Source: an uncultured Dialister sp.
GTDB taxonomy: Bacteria > Bacillota > Negativicutes > Veillonellales > Dialisteraceae
Direction: 5' to 3'
Length of the DNA stretch: 64,000 nucleotides
Assembly: GCA_900314595.1 (NCBI GenBank)
Contig: OMVW01000006.1
Coordinates: forward strand, 1-64,000
Made by a program: the position numbers and the translations under genes. Below are positions 13,947 to 22,726 of this stretch, in pieces. The notes below the pieces were generated by a model, which saw nothing but the letters and a program-made list of their open reading frames with translations, did not search any database and had not been told where the DNA came from. Position 1 is the first letter of the stretch; every line of letters begins with the position of its first letter.

Positions 13947-16832
13947 ATGGATCCTGTCAATAATGCTTCCCAGCAGGAAGCCATTCATACAAAAGGGCCG
14001 ACACTGGTTATAGCCGGTCCGGGAACGGGTAAAACGTATACGATCATTCAGCGGGTGCTCCATCTCATCCGGGATGAAAAGGTAAAGCCGGAGGAAATCA
14101 TGATCGTCACCTATACGGTGAAAGCATCCAGGGAGCTCATCACCAGGCTGACCAATGAACTTTCCTCGCAGGGCATAGAAGTCAATCTTCACGAAATGTA
14201 CATCGGTACTTTTCACCATATCTGCCGCCGGCTTCTCAAGGAATTCCGTGAATATACGAGGCTCGAAAGGAATTATATCGAAACAGACCAGTTTGAACAG
14301 CAGTATCTGGTTTATGAAAATCTGGAAGATTTTGAAAAGATCGATCATTTCGAAGAAGTGATTCCCTCATCCTGGACGAATTATAAAGGAGAGGAAATCA
14401 TCCGCTCCCCCTGGCGCCGCTGCCGGACTATCTGCGAATACGTGAACCGTCTTTCAGAAGAACTCATCAATCCCGTAGAACTGGCGCAGAGCAGTGACAT
14501 CCGGGAACAGGTGCTGGGCCGGATGATGATGAAATATGACCGGCTGGCCAGGGCGAAGAATTTCCTTGATTTCACAAAACTGCAGACTGAGGCATACTAT
14601 ATCCTTTCAGAAAAAGAAAACGTCCTTCGCCGGGTGCGCGAAAGGGTCCGCTACATTCTGGTTGATGAATACCAGGATACCAATTACATCCAGGAAAAAC
14701 TGGTGCAGCTGCTGGCGGGACTGGATGGGGAAATATTCGTAGTTGGTGATGATGATCAGAGCATTTACCGTTTCCGGGGGGCCACTGTCAAGAATATCCT
14801 TCTTTTCCGGCACCACTATGGGGATGCCTGCCGCGTGATCAGGCTGAATACGAATTACCGGTCCAATGAGGGGATTGTAACCTTCTGTATGAAATGGATG
14901 GCAAAGCCTGACTGGTTCTCATGGAAAAGGGACGGTACCATGTACCGGTACCTCAAAGGAAAGGTCCACTCGGCAGAAGGACCGGTGGATACTCCGTCAG
15001 TAGTCCGTATTACTGCTGAAAATAATGAACCTTTATTTGCCAGAAAAGTAGGAGATTTCATTCAGAAACTGAAAACTGACGGCTGTATTTCCGATTACAA
15101 TCAGGTGGCTGTACTGTTTGACTCGGTAAAGGGCGATACGTCCACCCGTCTGCAGTATGCCCTGCAGAGGAGGGGTATCCCGGTCTATGCGCCCAGGTCC
15201 GGGCACTTCTTTGAAAGGAAGGAAGTGGCCTGGTTTTTCGGGTGCCTGCTCCTCCTTTTCCCTAAAGCCATAGATTACATGAAACGGACAAGGGTACTTG
15301 CTGAAACGGCAGGGATTGAGGAAAAATATTTAACCTTCCTTTCCATGACGAAAGTCATGCTGGAGGACAAAGCAAATAAGGACCTTGCCTCCTGGCTGGA
15401 AGAGAAGAAAAAGGAAATAGAAAAATCGAAAATCCTTCCTGAAGGTCTTCTCACATTATCCTATGGAATCCTCTGCCATAGACCTTTTACGGATGTACTT
15501 GATGCAGCCGTAGAGGGGGAATCACCTGAAGCGAGAAATCTTTCCACCATTACCAGGCTGATCAGCCGGTATGACTGCTTTATTGATGAAAATCACGGCC
15601 ACGGCAGGGAGACCATGGAGGACATGATGCTCTTCTTTTCCAGGTATCTTCGTCTCTGGTTTGAAAACGGAGTCGGAGAATACGAGGATGAAGAAGCTTA
15701 TGCGCCTTCCGGACAGGTATCCTTCCTTAATATCCACCAGTCGAAAGGGCTGGAATATCCTGTAGTCATCAGTGCCTCCCTTCATGAGACGCCCAGGCCG
15801 GAAAGCAGACTTATTTCTGACGTGGTGACTCATCTCACCGGCCGTTCCTCCTATGAACCCAAAAAAGATATTAAGGATTTTGATTTCCGAAGGAAATATT
15901 ACACTGCTTTCTCCAGGGCGGAGACCCTTCTCGTCCTTGCCTGCAACAGGAAACCCGGGAAAGTACCGGCAGCAGAATTTCTGAAACCTCTTTTAAGCCT
16001 TCCCGAATGGGACGATCCCGCCGTAGATTTCAGAAAACTTCATTTCCAGCCGGTAGAAAGGACGCACTTTAAGCCGCGGTTCGCATTTACATCCCAGGTG
16101 GCTCTTTATGAGGACTGCCCAAGGAAATATAAATTAATGAAAATTTACCGGTTTGCTCCGGTCCCGGGGAAAGGCCTTCTGTATGGTACCCTTGTCCATG
16201 AGACAATTGAAGATATTCACCGGACTGTACTTCGTAAAGATACTGCGGCCCTGACTCCGGCGAATATTTACGCATGGATGATGGCTGATTACCAGGCCCT
16301 TGCAAAGACTGAAAACACCTGGCTTCCCAAAGCCGAGCTTGACAGAGCCTTTCAGGAAATACTCGGTTACGTTTCTTTCCGGGAAGGGGACTGGTCCATG
16401 ATCAGGGAAGCGGAATTCCCGCTGGAACTGGTGAAAGATGATTATATCATGGACGGTACAATCGACCTTCTGCAGGAGCAGGACGGATCTGTTGACATCA
16501 TCGATTTCAAGACCGGATCTAAACCTGCTGCAGGAAGCCATCTTCTGAAACGCTATACCAGCCAGCTCCAGATTTATGCTTATCTGGTGGAGCAGAAGAT
16601 GAAAAGACCTGTGGGAAATCTTTTCCTCTATTTCACGGGAGAAGAAGAATATCCCCTTCTTACAGTGCCCGGTGACGACTTTGAAGTGGAAAAGCGCATG
16701 AAAGCTTTTGATGAGACTGCAAAGCGGATCCTTTCGGAAGACTTCAACCATAAAGCACAGAGGCCGGGAAAAGAACTGCCGGATACCTGCAGGCACTGTG
16801 AATGGAAGAAATATTGCTGGAGACATGAATAA
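13947..16832 (+). CDS. UvrD-family helicase with C-terminal Fe-S/PD-(D/E)XK domain
   Basis: About 961 aa. The N-terminal part is a superfamily 1 helicase: GPGTGKT (24-30), LVDEYQDT, VGDDDQSIYRFRGA and NIHQSKGLEYPVV. The C-terminal third looks like a RecB/Cas4-type nuclease: AEFPLELVKDDYIMDGTIDLL, DIIDFKTGS and QLQIYAYLVEQ, with one Cys in YEDCPRKY and three in CRHCEWKKYC, the 4-Cys layout of AddB and Cas4 nucleases. It would unwind and trim DNA ends in repair. ATG 13947 is preferred over GTG 13941 because GAGGT at 13938-13942 serves it; the gene begins at the stop of the upstream gene. An addA/addB pair is not in the window. Confidence 0.85.
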   Translation: MDPVNNASQQEAIHTKGPTLVIAGPGTGKTYTIIQRVLHLIRDEKVKPEEIMIVTYTVKASRELITRLTNELSSQGIEVNLHEMYIGTFHHICRRLLKEFREYTRLERNYIETDQFEQQYLVYENLEDFEKIDHFEEVIPSSWTNYKGEEIIRSPWRRCRTICEYVNRLSEELINPVELAQSSDIREQVLGRMMMKYDRLARAKNFLDFTKLQTEAYYILSEKENVLRRVRERVRYILVDEYQDTNYIQEKLVQLLAGLDGEIFVVGDDDQSIYRFRGATVKNILLFRHHYGDACRVIRLNTNYRSNEGIVTFCMKWMAKPDWFSWKRDGTMYRYLKGKVHSAEGPVDTPSVVRITAENNEPLFARKVGDFIQKLKTDGCISDYNQVAVLFDSVKGDTSTRLQYALQRRGIPVYAPRSGHFFERKEVAWFFGCLLLLFPKAIDYMKRTRVLAETAGIEEKYLTFLSMTKVMLEDKANKDLASWLEEKKKEIEKSKILPEGLLTLSYGILCHRPFTDVLDAAVEGESPEARNLSTITRLISRYDCFIDENHGHGRETMEDMMLFFSRYLRLWFENGVGEYEDEEAYAPSGQVSFLNIHQSKGLEYPVVISASLHETPRPESRLISDVVTHLTGRSSYEPKKDIKDFDFRRKYYTAFSRAETLLVLACNRKPGKVPAAEFLKPLLSLPEWDDPAVDFRKLHFQPVERTHFKPRFAFTSQVALYEDCPRKYKLMKIYRFAPVPGKGLLYGTLVHETIEDIHRTVLRKDTAALTPANIYAWMMADYQALAKTENTWLPKAELDRAFQEILGYVSFREGDWSMIREAEFPLELVKDDYIMDGTIDLLQEQDGSVDIIDFKTGSKPAAGSHLLKRYTSQLQIYAYLVEQKMKRPVGNLFLYFTGEEEYPLLTVPGDDFEVEKRMKAFDETAKRILSEDFNHKAQRPGKELPDTCRHCEWKKYCWRHE

Positions 16833-16890
16833 AAATATACCAATAATTGATTTAAAATATATCCGGAGTACATTATTTTGTCATTTCCTA

Positions 16891-16919
16891 TTGACAATGT
16901 AATTACTTATGTTTATTAT
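16891..16919 (+). promoter_or_regulatory. Promoter of the pxp operon
   Basis: TTGACA (16891-16896), 17-bp spacer, TATTAT (16914-16919). The transcript would start near 16926 and carry a leader of about 110 nt. Confidence 0.8.
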
Positions 16920-16938
16920 TTAAAGTAAGTTAAAGTTG

Positions 16939-17012
16939 CAAAGAGGCATCGGGTCATCGATGCCTCTTTGTGTTAGTTGGACAGCGAAGGCCGCAGGAAA
17001 TCCTGCGGCCTT
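16939..17012 (+). promoter_or_regulatory. Tandem hairpins in the pxpA leader
   Basis: Hairpin 1 pairs CAAAGAGGCATCG (16939-16951) with CGATGCCTCTTTG (16958-16970), 13 bp. Hairpin 2 pairs AAGGCCGCAGGA (16987-16998) with TCCTGCGGCCTT (17001-17012), 12 bp. Both are perfect but have weak T tracts. They could be inefficient terminators that attenuate the operon, or a 5' stabilising structure. Confidence 0.55.
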
Positions 17013-17035
17013 TCCTGTCTGAAGGGGGGAATTTC

Positions 17036-17797
17036 ATGAAGACAGTAGATTTGAACAGTGATCTGGGGGAAAGCTTTGGCGCCTACACGATTGGCTGTGA
17101 CAGTGAAGTGCTGAAATTTATTTCTTCAGCCAATATTGCCTGCGGGTTTCATGCAGGCGACCCGAAGGTAATGCTGAAGACGATAAAAACGGCTCTTGCC
17201 TGCGGCACAGCGCTTGGCGCTCATCCGGGACTTCCAGATCTGGTTGGTTTTGGACGCAGAAAGATGGCCATTACACCGGAAGAAGCCTACACCATGGTGG
17301 TTTACCAGGTGGGTGCACTCATGGCCATGGCAAAGACACAGGGGGCAAAATTGCAGCATGTGAAACCGCACGGAGCGCTTTACAATATGGCAGCCAAAGA
17401 TCCGGCTCTTTCTGAAGCCATTGCCAGTGCCGTACACGATGTAGATCCCACGCTTGTTCTTTATGGACTGGCGGGCAGTGAAATCATCAAAGCCGGCGAA
17501 AAGGCGGGCATCCCCACGGCCAGCGAAGTTTTTGCAGACAGGACCTACCAGCCTGACGGCAGTCTCACACCGAGGAGCCGGCCGGGAGCGGTCATTACGG
17601 ATGAAGAAAAATCCCTGGCCCAGGTGCTTTCGATGGTGAAAGATGGAAAAGTCACCTGTGCCGATGGGACAGTAATTGATGTAAAAGCAGAAACCATCTG
17701 CGTTCACGGCGATGGAGTGAAGGCATTGGCTTTCACACAGAAGATTCGGGAAACTCTGGAAGCCGAGGGTATAGGCATAAAGAATTTCCTGCACTAG
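17036..17797 (+). CDS. pxpA: 5-oxoprolinase subunit A (LamB/YcsF family)
   Basis: 253 aa, the usual length. PxpA with PxpB and PxpC hydrolyses 5-oxoproline (pyroglutamate) to glutamate using ATP. The family N-terminus [17 protein letters not shown] and the downstream [21 protein letters not shown] and [14 protein letters not shown] blocks are all present. Start ATG 17036 follows AAGGGGGG. First gene of a six-gene operon that also encodes a carrier, PxpB, PxpC, AccB and AccC. Confidence 0.95.
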   Translation: MKTVDLNSDLGESFGAYTIGCDSEVLKFISSANIACGFHAGDPKVMLKTIKTALACGTALGAHPGLPDLVGFGRRKMAITPEEAYTMVVYQVGALMAMAKTQGAKLQHVKPHGALYNMAAKDPALSEAIASAVHDVDPTLVLYGLAGSEIIKAGEKAGIPTASEVFADRTYQPDGSLTPRSRPGAVITDEEKSLAQVLSMVKDGKVTCADGTVIDVKAETICVHGDGVKALAFTQKIRETLEAEGIGIKNFLH

Positions 17798-17843
17798 TAT
17801 TTCTGATATCCCTAAGTAAAAGAAATCGGGGGAGGGGAAAATT

Positions 17844-19049
17844 ATGAATGACGAAAAAAGAAAAGCACAGTGGAAGGTCCTGCTGGGGGCAGCCTTCCTG
17901 ATGGCTACATCCTCAATCGGTCCGGGGTTCCTGACACAGACCACCGTATTTACCCAGAAGCTGGGAGCAAGTTTCGGGTTTGTCATTCTGCTCACAATTA
18001 TTCTGGATATCATTGCACAGATGAATGTATGGCGGATTATCGGTATTTCCGGCAAGCGGGGCCAGGATATCGCAAATGCCGTACTTCCGGGACTTGGTTA
18101 TTTCGTGGCACTCCTCATTGTAGCCGGTGGTCTGGCGTTCAATATCGGTAATGTTGCCGGAGCAGGCCTTGGCTTAAACGTTCTCTTTGGTGTTGATGTG
18201 AAAATAGGGGCTGTCATATCGGCAGTTATTGCAGTCATCGTCTTTTCTGTTAAAGAAGCAGGAAAGGCCATGGATAAACTGACTACCTGTGCAGGGGCTG
18301 TGATGATTCTCCTGACTCTTTATGTAGCCATCACTTCCCAACCTCCGGTGGGCGAAGCCATTGTCAGAAGCGTCAGCCCGGAAACCATTGATTTCATGGC
18401 GATCATAACCATCGTAGGCGGTACCGTAGGCGGATATATCACATTTTCCGGTGGTCACAGACTCATTGATGCAGGCATTACCGGCGAAGAAAATATCGGC
18501 CAGATTACAAAAAGTTCTGTCACCGGTATCCTTGTCACCGGTGTTATGCGTGTCCTCCTTTTCCTGGCAGCCCTGGGCGTAGTAGCTGCAGGTCTTACTC
18601 TCGATGCAAAGAACCCTCCGGCTTCTGTATTCCAGCTGGCCGCAGGCATCGTGGGTTATAAACTTTTTGGTATCGTTCTTTGGGCAGCCGGCATCACTTC
18701 CGTCATCGGCGCAGCTTATACTTCCGTTTCTTTCCTGCGTTCCTTCAGCAAAACCATTGATGTGAACTATCAGAAAGTCATTATCGCTTTCATCGTATTC
18801 TCCACACTGGTCTTTGCAGTCATTGGCCGTCCGGTAGCAGTCCTTGTCATCGTAGGTACTCTCAATGGTCTGATCCTTCCGATTACCCTGGGCGTCATCC
18901 TGCTGGCTGCTCACAATAAGAAAGTTGTCGGTGATTACCACCATCCGATCTGGATGACTGCTCTTGGCGCAGTGGTTGTCATTATGACTGCTTACATGGG
19001 TATTATGACTGTTATTAATAACCTGCCGAAAATCATCGCTGCCCTGTAA
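17844..19049 (+). CDS. Nramp-superfamily carrier of the pxp operon
   Basis: 401 aa with about eleven membrane segments and the Nramp fold pattern. The metal-coordinating TM1 motif DPGN is replaced by SIGPGFLTQ, and the TM6 MPH motif is not seen (TFSGGHRLIDAG lies near that place). It therefore probably does not carry Mn or Fe. Bacillus subtilis has a comparable gene, ycsG, in its kipI/ycsF operon. Location between pxpA and pxpB makes uptake of 5-oxoproline or a related amide the best guess. Start follows GGGGAGGGG by a few bases. Confidence 0.8.
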   Translation: MNDEKRKAQWKVLLGAAFLMATSSIGPGFLTQTTVFTQKLGASFGFVILLTIILDIIAQMNVWRIIGISGKRGQDIANAVLPGLGYFVALLIVAGGLAFNIGNVAGAGLGLNVLFGVDVKIGAVISAVIAVIVFSVKEAGKAMDKLTTCAGAVMILLTLYVAITSQPPVGEAIVRSVSPETIDFMAIITIVGGTVGGYITFSGGHRLIDAGITGEENIGQITKSSVTGILVTGVMRVLLFLAALGVVAAGLTLDAKNPPASVFQLAAGIVGYKLFGIVLWAAGITSVIGAAYTSVSFLRSFSKTIDVNYQKVIIAFIVFSTLVFAVIGRPVAVLVIVGTLNGLILPITLGVILLAAHNKKVVGDYHHPIWMTALGAVVVIMTAYMGIMTVINNLPKIIAAL

Positions 19050-19075
19050 GGCAATTTGCGAAAGTTGAGGCTTTT

Positions 19076-19789
19076 ATGGAATATACATTACAGAATGTAG
19101 GCGAAGCTGCGGTACTTGTGGTCTTTGGAAATACGATCAGTGCGGATATCCAGAGAAAAATACAGGCACTGCAGGAATACACGGAAGCCCATCCTTTTAC
19201 AGGCTTTATGGAATGTGTGGCTTCCTACACGGGACTCACGGTATACTATGATCCCTGGCTTGTTTTCAATGAAAATCGCGAAAAACGGCCCGGAGAAACG
19301 GTACGTGAACTGGTGGAGTCCTATATCAAAGCAGCTGATTTTAATTCTTTCCATGAACCAAGACATATAGAAATACCCGTCTGCTATGGCGGAATTTATG
19401 GTCCTGATCTTTCTTTCGTCGCTGAATACCACCACATGTCTGAGGAAGAAGTGGTGGAAATTCACTCAGGCACGGAATATCTGGTATACATGATTGGTTT
19501 TTGTCCCGGTTTCCCCTACATGGGCGGTATGGATAAACGAATTGCCACACCGAGACGTGCCAGTCCAAGACTCTTAATACCTGCAGGAAGCATAGGGATT
19601 GCCGGTGAACAGACCGGCGGCTATCCTATTGCCACCCCGGGAGGCTGGCAGCTGATCGGACGGACACCGGTGGATATGTTCCGGCCGGGAAATGCGGATG
19701 AGCCGACTCTTCTGAAAGCAGGAGACCGGGTGAAATTTAAACCGATCACTGAAGAGCAGTATAAAGAAATACGGGGTGATCAGCCATGA
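19076..19789 (+). CDS. pxpB: 5-oxoprolinase subunit B (KipI family)
   Basis: 237 aa, KipI/allophanate hydrolase subunit 1-like. The diagnostic block GFCPGFPYMGGMDKRIATPR and the glycine-rich IGIAGEQTGGYPIATPGGW are intact. It forms a complex with PxpC and supplies the ATP-dependent step of 5-oxoproline opening. Its stop overlaps the pxpC start (ATGA), showing translational coupling. Confidence 0.94.
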   Translation: MEYTLQNVGEAAVLVVFGNTISADIQRKIQALQEYTEAHPFTGFMECVASYTGLTVYYDPWLVFNENREKRPGETVRELVESYIKAADFNSFHEPRHIEIPVCYGGIYGPDLSFVAEYHHMSEEEVVEIHSGTEYLVYMIGFCPGFPYMGGMDKRIATPRRASPRLLIPAGSIGIAGEQTGGYPIATPGGWQLIGRTPVDMFRPGNADEPTLLKAGDRVKFKPITEEQYKEIRGDQP

Positions 19790-20787
19790 TGCATGCAATG
19801 AGCCATAGCCTGGTTACCACCATTCAGGATCTGGGCCGTATAGGCTATCAGAAATTCGGGGTTAATGTATCAGGGGCTATGGATCCCTGGGCTCTCCGGG
19901 CAGCCAACCTTCTGGTGGGAAATCCGGAAAATACGGGTGCCGTGGAAATCACGGTGATTGGTCCGGATGTGACTTTTGAAGAAGATACGCTTCTTGCCAT
20001 TACGGGGGCGAATTTATCTCCTACGGTCAACGGGGTGCCCGTGCCCATGTACCGGCCGGTCGCACTGAAAGCAGGTACAGTTCTTTCCTTTGGACGTCCT
20101 CAGCTTGGAGTCCGTGCGTATCTTGCCATTTCCGGAGGATTTGATGTACCGAAGGTCATGGGAAGCCAGAGTACCTATCCGAGAGCAGGTATCGGAGGCT
20201 TTGAAGGCCGTCCGATTCGTTCCGGTGATACGGTGCCTACGGGGAAACCGACGGAACTGGGAGAAAAACTTCTAAAGAAACTGCTGACAAAAGACAAGCC
20301 GGTGGCCTGGACTGACTGGTTTGCGGGCCGTCTCTATATGTATGAAAGCGCATTGAAGGAACCCATCCGCTATACGGAAGGTCTCCAGTACCAGCTTTTT
20401 ACGGAACGGAGTAAACAGCTTCTTGACGAAGGTCATTTCATTGTGACCACCAATTCGGACAGAATCGGTTATCGTCTTCAGGGACCGAAACTGGGTCTGA
20501 CGGAACAGGTGGAAATGATTTCTGAAATGTGTGCCCTGGGAACGATCCAGGTACCGCCGGAAGGGTATCCCATCGTTCTTATGGCGGATCACCAGAGCTG
20601 TGCGGGCTATCCGGAAATCGGACAGGTTGCGTTGGTGGATATAGGCAAAGTGGCCCAGAAAGGGCCGAAGGATATGATTTCCTTCAAAAAAATCAGTCGT
20701 GAAGAAGCGGAAGATGAATATATTTTCATGGAACAGAAAATGAGGGAAATCAGAGAAGCCATTTCCTTCCTGGCTTCCAGGAGGTAA
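19786..20787 (+). CDS. pxpC: 5-oxoprolinase subunit C (KipA family)
   Basis: 333 aa, KipA/allophanate hydrolase subunit 2-like: TTIQDLGRIGYQKFGVNVSG and MDPWALRAANLLVGN near the start, and LMADHQSCAGYPEIGQVA near the end. KipI and KipA together are homologous to the carboxyltransferase domain of urea carboxylase, which matters because accB and accC follow directly. ATG 19786 overlaps pxpB by 4 nt. Confidence 0.94.
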   Translation: MMHAMSHSLVTTIQDLGRIGYQKFGVNVSGAMDPWALRAANLLVGNPENTGAVEITVIGPDVTFEEDTLLAITGANLSPTVNGVPVPMYRPVALKAGTVLSFGRPQLGVRAYLAISGGFDVPKVMGSQSTYPRAGIGGFEGRPIRSGDTVPTGKPTELGEKLLKKLLTKDKPVAWTDWFAGRLYMYESALKEPIRYTEGLQYQLFTERSKQLLDEGHFIVTTNSDRIGYRLQGPKLGLTEQVEMISEMCALGTIQVPPEGYPIVLMADHQSCAGYPEIGQVALVDIGKVAQKGPKDMISFKKISREEAEDEYIFMEQKMREIREAISFLASRR

Positions 20788-20792
20788 GTTAT

Positions 20793-21227
20793 ATGGAAAA
20801 AGAAAATCTGGAATCATTAAAAGAAATAGTGGCTCTCTTTGAGTCATCCCAGTTGAATCGTCTGAAAGTCTCCTGTGACGGACTGAAAGTGGAACTGGAA
20901 AAGGGAGGTGCTTTTACAGCTGCCCCGATGCCAGCCATTGAAACTCCTTCTCCGGAGAAAGAAGAACCGGAATCAGAAGGAGCACTCATCACGGTAACGG
21001 CTCCGCTGGTCGGGATTTACTACAGCGCTCCATCGCCGGATGATGATCCATTCGTGGCTGTAGGAGACAAGATTTCTGAAAATTCCACCCTCTGTCTCAT
21101 CGAGTCCATGAAAGTATTCACGGAAATTCCGTCCAGCGTATCCGGCGTGGTGGAGGAAATCCTTGTACATAACGGCGATTTTGTGGAATACGATCAGCCG
21201 CTCTTCAAGATCAGGACGCTGAAGTAA
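20793..21227 (+). CDS. accB: Biotin carboxyl carrier protein
   Basis: 144 aa. N-terminal helical part, a Pro/Glu-rich linker (about residues 48-66) and a C-terminal biotinyl domain with the biotinylated lysine in ESMKVF. It shuttles CO2 from biotin carboxylase to a carboxyltransferase. ATG 20793 has AGGAGG just upstream, 6 nt after pxpC. No accA or accD is nearby, so the partner may be PxpB/PxpC or an acetyl-CoA carboxyltransferase encoded elsewhere. Confidence 0.92.
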   Translation: MEKENLESLKEIVALFESSQLNRLKVSCDGLKVELEKGGAFTAAPMPAIETPSPEKEEPESEGALITVTAPLVGIYYSAPSPDDDPFVAVGDKISENSTLCLIESMKVFTEIPSSVSGVVEEILVHNGDFVEYDQPLFKIRTLK

Positions 21228-21228
21228 T

Positions 21229-22599
21229 ATGGGTAAAATCAATCGGATCCTCATAGCCAACCGGGGAGAAATCGCCCTGCGTATTATCCGTGCCTGCCGG
21301 AAAACGGATAAAGTATCAATTCTTGTTTACTCGTCGGCTGACAGCAATACGAAACCGGTGGCGGAAGCAGATGAAGCTGTCTGTATCGGTCCGGCGCCGG
21401 CTGATCAGAGCTATCTGTCCATTCCAGCCCTTCTTACGGCAGCCCGGCTCACCAATGCCGATGGTATCCATCCGGGCTATGGCTTCCTTTCGGAAAATGC
21501 GGAGTTTGCCCATCTCTGTGAAGAACGGGGACTCATCTTCATCGGGCCTTCCTCGAAAGCCATTTCACAGATGGGGGATAAGGCATCGGCGAGAAGCCTC
21601 ATGAAGAAGGCGGGGGTTCCTGTCATTCCGGGAAGCGACGGAGTTGTCAATTCCTATGAAGAAGCTTTGGCTGTAGCTGAGAAGATCGGGTATCCGGTCC
21701 TCATCAAAGCAACTGCCGGGGGCGGAGGGAAAGGCATGCGCCTGGCGGAGAACAGGGAAGAACTGGAAAAGGAGATCAAGGAAGCCCGCCAGGAGGCAGG
21801 TAAAGCTTTCGGCAATGATGCCATTTATCTCGAACGGTTCTTCACGAAAGTCCATCATGTGGAAATACAGATTATGGCAGATCACTTTGGAAATGTCATA
21901 GCCCTGGGTGAACGGGACTGCTCCTCCCAGAGAAGACACCAGAAACTCATTGAAGAATCGCCTTCTCCCCTTATGACGCCCTATCTTCGGAAATCCATGT
22001 GTGAAGCTGCAAAGAAAGCTGCGCTTGCCTGTCATTATTCCGGAGCCGGAACCATTGAATTCATCGTGACTCCGGAGAAGAATTTCTATTTCATGGAAAT
22101 GAATACCCGGATACAGGTAGAACACGGAGTGACTGAAGAGGCTATAGGAACGAAACTGGTAGAAACCATGATTTCCATTGCCGATGGAAAAGAACTTCCC
22201 TGGGAGGAAGATCTCACTCCTGAAGGCTGGACCATGGAGTGCCGTATCAATGCGGAAGATCCGCTGCATCATTTTGCGCCCTCTCCGGGACGTCTCATCG
22301 ATTACCGCCCGCCCTACGGGGAAGGTATCCGGGTGGACTCTGCCATGCGTAAAGGGGCGGAAATCCCGCCTTACTATGATTCCATGATTGCCAAGCTCAT
22401 CGTTCATGGAAAAGACAGGGAAGATGCAAGAAATAAAATGCTCTCTGCCCTGGACAATTTTAAAATTACCGGCGTGAAAACGACTATTCCTCTTCACAGG
22501 GCCATTCTTTCCTCGGAAGCATTTATCAAAGGAGAAGTGGATACCATGTATGTGGAGCATCATCTGGAAGAACTGCTGAAAAAGGCGGAAAGTTATTGA
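21229..22599 (+). CDS. accC: Biotin carboxylase
   Basis: 456 aa, full-length ATP-grasp biotin carboxylase. Start KINRILIANRGEIALRIIRA, ATP-binding glycine loop TAGGGGKGMR, and MEMNTRIQVEHGVTEEA with the Glu and Arg of the active site. It carboxylates the biotin of AccB with bicarbonate and ATP. It starts 2 nt after accB and ends the operon at the terminator 22604-22638. Confidence 0.94.
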   Translation: MGKINRILIANRGEIALRIIRACRKTDKVSILVYSSADSNTKPVAEADEAVCIGPAPADQSYLSIPALLTAARLTNADGIHPGYGFLSENAEFAHLCEERGLIFIGPSSKAISQMGDKASARSLMKKAGVPVIPGSDGVVNSYEEALAVAEKIGYPVLIKATAGGGGKGMRLAENREELEKEIKEARQEAGKAFGNDAIYLERFFTKVHHVEIQIMADHFGNVIALGERDCSSQRRHQKLIEESPSPLMTPYLRKSMCEAAKKAALACHYSGAGTIEFIVTPEKNFYFMEMNTRIQVEHGVTEEAIGTKLVETMISIADGKELPWEEDLTPEGWTMECRINAEDPLHHFAPSPGRLIDYRPPYGEGIRVDSAMRKGAEIPPYYDSMIAKLIVHGKDREDARNKMLSALDNFKITGVKTTIPLHRAILSSEAFIKGEVDTMYVEHHLEELLKKAESY

Positions 22600-22603
22600 A
22601 ATA

Positions 22604-22638
22604 AAAAAATCCGTGGACCATTGGTTCACGGATTTTTT
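22604..22638. terminator. Terminator after accC
   Basis: AAAAAATCCGTG (22604-22615) pairs with CACGGATTTTTT (22627-22638). A-run and T-run on both sides allow bidirectional use with the leftward AEC gene. Confidence 0.88.
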
Positions 22639-22726
22639 GCTGCGTATTAGCGGCAAGTGAAGCCGGCGCAAGAAAGTAAAAAGGCACGCTGATTTTTAGA
22701 AGACCGGGAGCTGAGGGCCGGCTGTT

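Noticed and set aside
17844..19049. MntH manganese transporter
   Set aside because: The DPGN and MPH metal-binding motifs are not present.
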